From assembly GCA_003499925.1 (NCBI GenBank), contig DNRQ01000025.1, positions 2,542-14,765 of the forward strand: DNA of 12,224 bases, read 5' to 3'. Positions 6,089 to 12,224 of the stretch are shown here, piece after piece. The position numbers were made by a program, and so were the translations under genes. Origin of the DNA: Geobacter sp. GTDB taxonomy: Bacteria; Desulfobacterota; Desulfuromonadia; Geobacterales; Geobacteraceae. The first letter of the stretch is position 1, and each line of letters begins with the position of its first letter. Below the pieces are notes generated by a model that was given only the letters and a program-made list of their open reading frames with translations, was not told the DNA's origin and searched no databases.

Positions 6089-8794
6089 ATGCACGATCTC
6101 CTTTCTCTTACTCCTGCAGGCCATCTGGTCATGCTGCGCCGAAACGGCTCGGAGCCCGCCGCGGCCGCCGGAACCGGTACCGCTCGCCCTGCGGCAATTG
6201 CCGAGGCCTTTGCCGTCTGCCAGGCGCAGGGGCTCATCTCCCTCGCCGGTGGCAGGACCGACCCGACCTGGCCGCTTCCCTGGTCTTTCTGGCGCGAGTT
6301 CGCCGCACGCTACCTGACGGCGCTCTGCCAGATGCCGCCGTCATCCCGGCAGATCGAGCCGATCGCCCCCCCGGACCAGACCGAGTTATCCCGCGTCTCC
6401 CTGAGCATCCCCCCGATGCCCGGCGCCGAGTACTGCAGCGTAGAGGTGCTCCGGGGCATATGGAACGGCCTCCACACCTGGTGCTCCGAGCGGATCGGAG
6501 GGGACGAGGACGGGCTCGCCGGGTTCCTCCAGGCGCATGCACCGGTTTGGCGCCAGGTCGGCAGGGTCTGCTTCCACCTGGCCGAAAACCGGAAGGACCC
6601 CGAATATCCCTTCGCCTTCCTGGCATCCTACATTCCGAAGCTCGGCAAAAACGCACGGGCCCAGCACCAGCCCCTGAACCAGGCTCTGACCGAGTATGCC
6701 GGCACCCGCAACCGCGCGGCGCTCCTAAGGCTGCTGGAGCCGATCCGGGAGGCCGGCGCCCGCCTCCCCTGGGTCGAGGAACTGGTTCAAAGCGGCGACA
6801 TCTACCACCCCCTGGCCTGGAGTCCCGAAGAAGCTTACCTGTTCCTGCAAAGCGTCCCCGAACTCGAAGCAAGCGGCCTGGTCGCGCGCCTCCCCGACTG
6901 GTGGAAAAAGCGTGCACGTCCGCGGGTACAGGTGGTCATCGGCAACGCCCGCGGCAGCGGTCTCGGCGCCGACGCGCTCCTTGATTTCCAGGTACGGCTC
7001 ACGGTGGACGGCGGAGCTCTCAGCGACGCGGAGATAAAAGCCCTCGGAGCTGCCGGGGCGGGGCTCACGCTGCTGCGGGGAGAGTGGGTCGAGGTGGACG
7101 GCGAGAAACTCCGGCAAACCCTGGAGCACTGGAAAAAGGTGCAGGCCGGGGCGGGAGCGCACGGACTCTCCTTCGCCGAGGGGATGCGCCTTTTGTCGGG
7201 AGCCCGGCAGGATCTTTCCGGGGCCGAAGAGTTACAGGGTGATACGGGGTGGGCCTATGCCGAGGCGGGCGACTGGTTGCGCGGCGTGCTGGCAGGGCTT
7301 CGAGACCCGGCCCGTCTCGCCGCTGCCGACCCCGGCACCGAGCTGAAGGCGACCTTGCGACCGTACCAGAAGGACGGCGTCAGCTGGCTCCTGTTCCTGA
7401 GCGAGCTGGGGCTCGGCGCCTGCCTCGCCGACGACATGGGGCTCGGCAAGACCGTCCAGGTGATAGCACTCCTCCTGGCGCTCAAGAAGCGACGCAGCGA
7501 CGCGCCCCCCAGCCTGCTGGTGCTCCCAGCTTCGCTGGTCTCCAACTGGATGGGGGAGCTGGAGCGCTTTGCACCGTCGCTTCGCGTGCTGAGCCTGCAC
7601 CCCTCGGAGCTGTCGCGGGCCGAACTGGACCGCATCGCCGGCGCGCCGACCGCCTCCCTTGCCGGCTGCGATGCCGTGCTCACCACCTACGGCATGCTGG
7701 GGCGCCAGGAATGGCTCTCGCAGCAGAAATGGGATCTGATCGTGCTCGATGAGGCGCAGGCCATCAAGAACCCCTCGACACGGCAGGCCAAGTCGGTCAA
7801 GGCGCTCCAGGGGCGGGCCCGGCTGGCACTCACCGGCACCCCCGTGGAGAACCGGCTGGGAGATCTCTGGTCCCTTTTCGACTTCCTCTCCCCCGGGCTG
7901 CTCGGCTCCGCCTCCCGTTTCAAATCGTTCGTCAAGACCCTGGAAGGGGCTAATCCCCCTTCCTATGCGCCGGTCCGCAGCCTGGTGCAACCGTACATCC
8001 TGCGGCGCATGAAAACGGACAAGCGGATCATCGACGACCTGCCGGAAAAGGTGGAAATGACCGCGTGGTGCGGACTCTCCAAGGCCCAGGCCGCACTGTA
8101 CCGCCAGGGGGTGCAGGAGCTGGCACTCAACCTGAAGGAAAAAACCGGGATGGAGCGGCGCGGCTTGGTGCTCTCCGCCTTGCTGCGCTTCAAGCAGATC
8201 TGCAACCATCCGAGCCAGGCCCTGGGCGATGGCGAGTACTCCGAGGGGAACAGCGGCAAGTACCAGCGCCTGAGGGAGATCTGCGAGGAGATCGAGTCGC
8301 GGGGAGAGAAAGTCCTCGTGTTCAGCCAGTTCCGGGAAGTGGCCCTGCAACTGACCTCGTTTCTCGGCGCCGTTTTCGGACGTTCCGGCCTGGTGCTGCA
8401 CGGAGGGACGCCGGTCGCCGAGCGCCAGCGCATCGTGGAGCGCTTCCAGCACGAAGACGGCCCGCCGTTCCTGGTGCTGTCGCTTAAGGCCGGCGGCACC
8501 GGACTCAACCTTACCGCCGCAAGTCAGGTGATCCACTTCGACCGCTGGTGGAATCCGGCGGTGGAAAACCAGGCCACCGACCGCGCCTTTCGCATCGGGC
8601 AAAAGCGCAACGTGCTGGTGCATAAGTTCGTCTGCCGCGGCACCGTGGAAGAGAAGATCGACGAGATGATTCGGGAGAAAAGCCGCCTCGCCGGGGATAT
8701 CCTGGAGGGGGGAGGCGAGATGCTCCTGACCGAAATGGACGACGACACCCTGTTGAATCTGGTGGCGCTCGACGTGGAAAAAGCCAACTTCTAG
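6089..8794 (+). CDS. SNF2-family DEAD/DEAH-box ATPase
   Basis: The 901-aa protein is a SWI2/SNF2 ATPase, a double-stranded nucleic-acid translocase that remodels protein-DNA complexes or moves stalled polymerases. The N-terminal ~270 residues are not recognised. Residues ~280-400 (LRGEWVEVDGEKLRQTLEHW) look like the bacterial SNF2-associated DUF3670 domain. The ATPase core follows: motif I DDMGLGKT at 448-455 (Lys454), motif II DEAQ at 554-557, motif III LTGTP at 581-585, and motif VI QATDRAFRIGQ at 828-838 with its arginine fingers. All are intact. The length fits the full-length bacterial family. The start is the first ATG after an in-frame stop at 6080. Its SD is poor, so translation may be weak or begin slightly downstream. 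It is followed after 14 bases by the SWIM protein gene. No membrane segment is seen, so it should be cytosolic. Confidence 0.95.
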   Translation: MHDLLSLTPAGHLVMLRRNGSEPAAAAGTGTARPAAIAEAFAVCQAQGLISLAGGRTDPTWPLPWSFWREFAARYLTALCQMPPSSRQIEPIAPPDQTELSRVSLSIPPMPGAEYCSVEVLRGIWNGLHTWCSERIGGDEDGLAGFLQAHAPVWRQVGRVCFHLAENRKDPEYPFAFLASYIPKLGKNARAQHQPLNQALTEYAGTRNRAALLRLLEPIREAGARLPWVEELVQSGDIYHPLAWSPEEAYLFLQSVPELEASGLVARLPDWWKKRARPRVQVVIGNARGSGLGADALLDFQVRLTVDGGALSDAEIKALGAAGAGLTLLRGEWVEVDGEKLRQTLEHWKKVQAGAGAHGLSFAEGMRLLSGARQDLSGAEELQGDTGWAYAEAGDWLRGVLAGLRDPARLAAADPGTELKATLRPYQKDGVSWLLFLSELGLGACLADDMGLGKTVQVIALLLALKKRRSDAPPSLLVLPASLVSNWMGELERFAPSLRVLSLHPSELSRAELDRIAGAPTASLAGCDAVLTTYGMLGRQEWLSQQKWDLIVLDEAQAIKNPSTRQAKSVKALQGRARLALTGTPVENRLGDLWSLFDFLSPGLLGSASRFKSFVKTLEGANPPSYAPVRSLVQPYILRRMKTDKRIIDDLPEKVEMTAWCGLSKAQAALYRQGVQELALNLKEKTGMERRGLVLSALLRFKQICNHPSQALGDGEYSEGNSGKYQRLREICEEIESRGEKVLVFSQFREVALQLTSFLGAVFGRSGLVLHGGTPVAERQRIVERFQHEDGPPFLVLSLKAGGTGLNLTAASQVIHFDRWWNPAVENQATDRAFRIGQKRNVLVHKFVCRGTVEEKIDEMIREKSRLAGDILEGGGEMLLTEMDDDTLLNLVALDVEKANF

Positions 8795-8808
8795 AGAGGA
8801 AGGGACCG

Positions 8809-9906
8809 ATGAGCCGTTTTTACGGATGGACACCGTACGTGCCGGTGGCGCAAAGGCGTGCCAGCGCGAAAGCCGAGATGGAGAGGCTTAAGAAAAAGAA
8901 GGGGTTGATCGTCCAGCCGGTGGAGATCTCCGGACGCACCATCGCCGCTTCCTTCTGGGGCAAGGGGTGGTGCGACCACATGGAGTCCTTCCACGACTAC
9001 GCCAACCGGCTGCCGCGGGGGCGGACCTACGTCAGGAACGGCTCGGTCTGCCACCTGGAGATCAAGGCCGGCAGTATCGAGGCGATGGTCAGCGGGTCGC
9101 AGCTCTACAACGTCGTCATCAGCGTCGCCCCGATCGCGAGGATGAAATGGGATGCAGTCAAGGCATCCTGCGCGGGTCAGATAGGCTCCCTCATCGACCT
9201 GTTGCGCGGCAAGCTTGCCAACGGGGTCATGGAGGTGGTTTCCCATCGCAACACCGGCCTCTTTCCGCTCCCCGGTGAGATCCGGTTTCACTGCGACTGC
9301 CCGGATTCCGCCACCATGTGCAAGCACATAGCGGCCGTTCTTTACGGAGTGGGTGCCCGCCTGGACCACGCTCCGGAAAAGCTCTTCCATCTGAGGGGGG
9401 TGAACCACGAGGAAATGGTCGACGTGTCGAGTGCGATAGTTGCGGCGACCGGAGCCGGGGGATCCCGACGGCGCCTGGCCGCCACCGGGCTGGACGACAT
9501 ATTCGGCATCGATATGGCAGGCAGCGGAGGCGATAGCGGGGGTGCGACAGCCGGCAGGGCCGCGCCTTCGAGAAAAGAGCGAAAGCCCGCAGCAGCGCAT
9601 CCCTCCCCTCCAACGGGGAAGGCGAAAACTGCGGCGCCGGCGCAGGGCGCCAAACCCGGCAAGAAGGCGGCAAAGGATATTGCGTCCGTGGCTCCCCCTG
9701 AGCCGAAGCCCTTTCCGAAACGGCTCACCGGGGCAGTGATCCTTTCCTGGCGCAGTTCCCTGGGGGAGACCCAGGGGCAGTTCGCCTCGCGCATCGGCGT
9801 TTCCGCAGGATGTATTTCGCAATGGGAGAAAAAGCTGAGACAGGCCCTGCAGGTGAGGGAGCGCGCGCTGGAGGAGCTGAAAAGGGCATGGGGCGAGACG
9901 CATTAG
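8809..9906 (+). CDS. SWIM zinc-finger protein with C-terminal XRE-like HTH
   Basis: The 365-aa protein is the likely partner of the SNF2 ATPase 14 bases upstream. An SD (AGGAAGGG, four bases before ATG) supports the start. Residues 1-160 form a conserved N-terminal region (FYGWTPYVPVAQRR..., FWGKGWCDHMESF) typical of bacterial SWIM proteins. The SWIM finger is C162-x-C164-x6-C171-x-H173, a textbook CxCxnCxH zinc site for nucleic-acid or protein binding. A low-complexity Ala/Pro/Lys/Gly linker runs from ~238 to 300. Residues 309-355 (TQGQFASRIGVSAGCISQWE) form a helix-turn-helix of XRE type, an unusual C-terminal addition. It probably helps load or target the SNF2 enzyme to DNA, but no target is evident. 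Confidence 0.9.
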   Translation: MSRFYGWTPYVPVAQRRASAKAEMERLKKKKGLIVQPVEISGRTIAASFWGKGWCDHMESFHDYANRLPRGRTYVRNGSVCHLEIKAGSIEAMVSGSQLYNVVISVAPIARMKWDAVKASCAGQIGSLIDLLRGKLANGVMEVVSHRNTGLFPLPGEIRFHCDCPDSATMCKHIAAVLYGVGARLDHAPEKLFHLRGVNHEEMVDVSSAIVAATGAGGSRRRLAATGLDDIFGIDMAGSGGDSGGATAGRAAPSRKERKPAAAHPSPPTGKAKTAAPAQGAKPGKKAAKDIASVAPPEPKPFPKRLTGAVILSWRSSLGETQGQFASRIGVSAGCISQWEKKLRQALQVRERALEELKRAWGETH

Positions 9907-10004
9907 GAGAGCACACGATTGGACGTGATTTCGTTGCTGCGATCAAGCAATTTCTCGGCGTAGTGTAAAGAGTGCCTATGCTTTCCCGCGCCCGGATCGT
10001 CCGC

Positions 10005-10724
10005 TCAGCGACCTCGATCCAGCCCGAGTTGCTCCCACAGGAAGCCTAAATCGAAGGGCGCGCCCCCCTGGTCGCGGACGCGGCGCAGCTCGGCATGCTC
10101 ATACGATCTGAGCAGATCGATGACGGCTCGGCGCCCCTGCTCGGTCCCGACCGCCTGGCGCGGCGTCTTGTCGCCCAAGGCCGGAATCGGGGTGTCGGCC
10201 CAGTTACCGTAGAGATCGGTCATGAACCCACGCAGCACGTCGTCCGGAACCGGCGCCGGGGCCTTCCTGCCGCACGAGCGCGCAGCCGCCTCCAGGACTT
10301 TGGGAGAACGCGGGTCCGCAATCTCCCGCACCCTGAATTTCAGGGCCGTCCTCGCCAGTCGCTCCAGCCATTTGCGGCTCTCGTCTGCCAGTTCCAGGGT
10401 GCGGCAGAAGACCTCCAGGGCATCGGCTCCCTTGGCGGTCAGCGTCGCCCGGGCGCGCCGCTTCTCGCCTCCCATTTCGACAAAGCGGACCCAACCGCTG
10501 CCGCGGTCCCCTTCCACGTCGGGCTGCTCGGCCAGTATCGAAGCCAGGGCGTCCCAATCCGTGACCCGGTAATGATCCGTGGTGAGCCTGATGGTATTTT
10601 GCGTGGAAGCATCGACCAGGGTCGGCAGGGGGCGCTTGCCGCTCAGGCTCAAAAGCCAGGAGTCGATGATGTTGACGGCCACCACCTCGCGGGCCAGGTC
10701 GCTTTGCCACTCCACCCCCTCCAT
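10005..10724 (-). CDS. Conserved hypothetical protein, probably 5'-truncated
   Basis: The longest ATG-started frame gives 239 aa. Coding-like sequence continues upstream of that ATG in the same frame (ARDAGLALRDEILRE) to about 10770 without any ATG, GTG or TTG before an in-frame stop at 10812. This indicates loss of the original N-terminus. The middle (PTLVDASTQNTIRLTTDHYRV) and the C-terminal block (WADTPIPALGDKTPRQA then FDLGFLWEQLGLD) resemble the C-terminal half of SEC-C-motif proteins, whose TPxPALGxxTPxxA segment is reminiscent of MbcA/ParS toxin-binding domains. No SEC-C cysteine motif survives here. The SD for 10724 is weak. The frame overlaps the tail of the helicase pseudogene by a few tens of bases, consistent with a deletion that fused two neighbouring genes. 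It may be a pseudogene. Confidence 0.6.
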   Translation of the reverse strand: MEGVEWQSDLAREVVAVNIIDSWLLSLSGKRPLPTLVDASTQNTIRLTTDHYRVTDWDALASILAEQPDVEGDRGSGWVRFVEMGGEKRRARATLTAKGADALEVFCRTLELADESRKWLERLARTALKFRVREIADPRSPKVLEAAARSCGRKAPAPVPDDVLRGFMTDLYGNWADTPIPALGDKTPRQAVGTEQGRRAVIDLLRSYEHAELRRVRDQGGAPFDLGFLWEQLGLDRGR

Positions 10725-10744
10725 TTCCCTCAGTATCTCATCCC

Positions 10745-11958
10745 TTAAGGCGAGCCCCGCATCCCGGGCCTGAGGTTGAGAGCCTCGTACAGCGGCAGCC
10801 AGGCTGCGTCTTCAAGGTCGCTGCTCCTGATCGACAGAGCGGGACTGAACTGGTACCACCCTTGGCGCAGCCGCTTGAACAGCCTGCGATTGTAGGCGTA
10901 GTCCCGGTCCATCTCGTTTCGCGACAGCACGCCGGAGAGATGCTGCCGCTTGTTGCGCTCGGGCCTGATCACGTACGCCGGCAGGTGCTGCCAGGCCTCC
11001 ATGACGGTCCGGGTATCGAAGGCCGCGGGCTCGTACCATTCGTTGGCAAAGCGCCCCTTGAACAGCGCCCAAAGGGGCTGAAACAGGAAATATTCCGCCG
11101 TATGCCGGTCCAGCCGCAGCAGCCGCTCGCCGACCATGAGGTCGATGCTCGGCGGCGCGATCAGGTCGTAAATGACCCCGAAGGCTCCCTTGGCGTAGAG
11201 AGGTGACCACCCCGCGGATCTCCTCGAAGGCCTGATGCGCCTCCAGTCCCTTGAACTGCTGCCGCATGCGGGCGAACCAGCCGGCGAAATCGCGCCAGGA
11301 GGCTTCCCGCCCCTTGGGCACCCGGATGCTTTCCAGGAATTCGCGGAAAGGAGAAGAAGGTGGTGTCCTGCCCCTCCTTTTCGAAGCCGTTGGCGTAGTA
11401 GAGTTCACGGGCGCCTTGGGCCAGGTAGGCGGAAAGGGTGACGTAGAGCACCTCTCCCTCGGCGTGTTTGAGTTTCTCCAGCGTGAGCGCGGTCTTGCCG
11501 CTCCCCGCCGAGCCGACCACGATCAGCGGCGGCGGCAACAGGTAAACGGCCTGCTGGGCGTCGTCGAAGGAGATCACCTTGTCCAGCAGGTGGACTTCGC
11601 GCCGTTTGGGATGGATATAGCGCACCGGTTCTGCCTCCGCGGCAGCGCCGGCCGCATCGAGGTCCGGCAGTTTGTCCTCGTCCGGCTGCGCACCGCGCAG
11701 GAAGCGTGACTTCTCGTAGGCGTGATTCTCGATCACCTCCAGCATCAGGGCGTAGACCTCCTCGCCGTGACGGACCAGGGTGAACAGCAGACGGTTGGCG
11801 TGATCGAGCTTGGCCCGGTAGAACTTGCCGTGGGACAGGTTGGTCAGCTTCTTGACGTCCGCGCTGCGGAAATCGCCGCATTCCAGGGAGGCCACGACCT
11901 TCCGGTACTGGGATTTGTGGCGCGAGGCGTCGAAGCCGGCGTATTCGAGGATTTTCAT
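10745..11958 (-). pseudogene. UvrD/Rep-type (SF1) helicase remnant with RelE-like N-terminus
   Basis: Three frames must be joined to read the protein. Frame one (from 11958) encodes a RelE/ParE-like fold (KFYRAKLDHANRLLFTLVR, ALMLEVIENHAYEKSRFLRG) and Walker A GSAGSGKT at residues 149-156. A one-base excess near 11345-11350 (TCCTTTCCGCG where TCCTTCCGCG restores the frame) shifts to frame two, FREFLESIRVPKGREASW..., read to about 11205. There the sequence jumps to frame three, LYAKGAFGVIYDLIAPPS..., which runs to the stop at 10745. From family knowledge, intact homologues of this type carry SF1 motifs II-VI and ankyrin repeats between those two parts. All are missing here. The final ~150 residues match the conserved family tail (RLDRHTAEYFLFQPLWALFK, SRNEMDRDYAYNRRLFKR, YEALNL). 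It cannot encode an active helicase. Confidence 0.8.
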
Positions 11959-12165
11959 ATGGGGTGACTCGGATGTATTGGATGTCGGCAGACAGAAGTA
12001 GTTGCATCAAAGAACGTTGCAGGTTTGTGCGGCACTCTAGCACCGCTCCCCAAATGCAGTCAACATGAACCTGGCCTCGCAGTTGCTCCCTTGCGCCGTC
12101 TGGTTCGACCTCCCCCCCTTCGCGGCCGTCTGATTTATCTCAATTTTCTCGCTTCCTGCCATGCG

Positions 12166-12171
12166 TATAAT
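12166..12171 (+). promoter_or_regulatory. Perfect TATAAT -10 element, weak promoter context
   Basis: TATAAT occurs near the right end on +, pointing out of the window. No good -35 lies 16-18 bases upstream, and the TG is one base off the extended -10 position. It is recorded because any gene to the right might use it. Confidence 0.2.
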
Positions 12172-12177
12172 CTTTGC

Positions 12178-12224
12178 CGATTAGCGCTAATCTTCAGCTA
12201 TTCAGCTCCCTCCCCCTTCAAGGG
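12178..12224 (-). repeat. Right arm of imperfect terminal inverted repeat
   Basis: On the - strand this begins CCCTTGAAGGGGGAGGGAG and continues to GAAGATTAGCGCTAATC, matching bases 1-45 with a few substitutions and short gaps. It includes a perfect 14-bp palindrome GATTAGCGCTAATC (12179-12192). See the left arm for interpretation. Confidence 0.6.

Noticed and set aside
7232..8833. 533-aa open frame antisense to the SNF2 gene
   Set aside because: The opposite strand encodes a complete SNF2 core with all motifs. This frame is a GC-driven shadow.
8791..9903. 370-aa open frame antisense to the SWIM gene
   Set aside because: It is a shadow of the SWIM-HTH gene with no SD and no domain signal.
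10812..11408. 198-aa independent gene on the - strand
   Set aside because: Only its first half carries helicase sequence, as the middle frame of the pseudogene. The rest is out of frame with the conserved tail.

Overview
The window is GC-rich bacterial DNA, most likely from a Geobacter/Geomonas-type Desulfuromonadia (Geobacteraceae). This placement is an inference. It rests on a PAS/GGDEF/EAL sensor protein, a cluster of small CsbD and hydrophobic membrane proteins, several kinds of short dispersed palindromic repeat, and a periodic 21-bp repeat that I associate with that group. No rRNA, tRNA, CRISPR array, phage gene or transposase is visible.

Layout, left to right. (1) Bases 1-549 hold no convincing gene. 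They contain one arm of an imperfect inverted repeat whose partner is the last ~47 bases of the window, a palindromic dispersed repeat, a possible sigma-54 promoter and a compact foldable RNA element. (2) 550-3282 (+) encodes a soluble PAS-PAS-PAS-GGDEF-EAL c-di-GMP enzyme with all key motifs intact. Its first ~45 codons coincide with a 21-bp tandem repeat that regenerates a Shine-Dalgarno-like GGAGGAG in each unit, so the true start is uncertain. (3) 3283-3619 is intergenic with another dispersed repeat. (4) 3620-5412 (-) is a row of four small genes in one direction: csbD-like, a Thivi_2564-like two-helix membrane peptide, an Lmo0937-like two-helix membrane peptide, and a Met/His/Cys-rich exported protein. 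The layout looks like an envelope or stress module. (5) 5761-5970 (+) is an orphan 69-aa protein whose Shine-Dalgarno lies in the loop of a perfect 8-bp hairpin. (6) 6089-9906 (+) is a two-gene operon: a complete SNF2-family ATPase and a separate SWIM zinc-finger protein with an XRE-like helix-turn-helix at its C-terminus, behind a good sigma-70 promoter. (7) 10005-11958 (-) is a decaying locus. It holds a UvrD/Rep-type (SF1) helicase gene with a RelE-like N-terminus that has one frameshift and a large internal deletion, followed by a protein that appears to have lost its N-terminus. (8) 11959-12224 holds the upstream region of that pseudogene and the right arm of the terminal inverted repeat.

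The live functions are c-di-GMP signalling, a small envelope/stress cluster, and a SNF2-SWIM nucleic-acid remodelling pair. The most distinctive observations are the separately encoded SWIM-HTH partner of the SNF2 ATPase, the orphan gene with its SD in a hairpin loop, the 21-bp repeat at a gene start, the structured leader, and the remnant locus. I do not see a clear new multi-gene defence system. The SNF2/SWIM-HTH pair beside a broken helicase is the nearest candidate.
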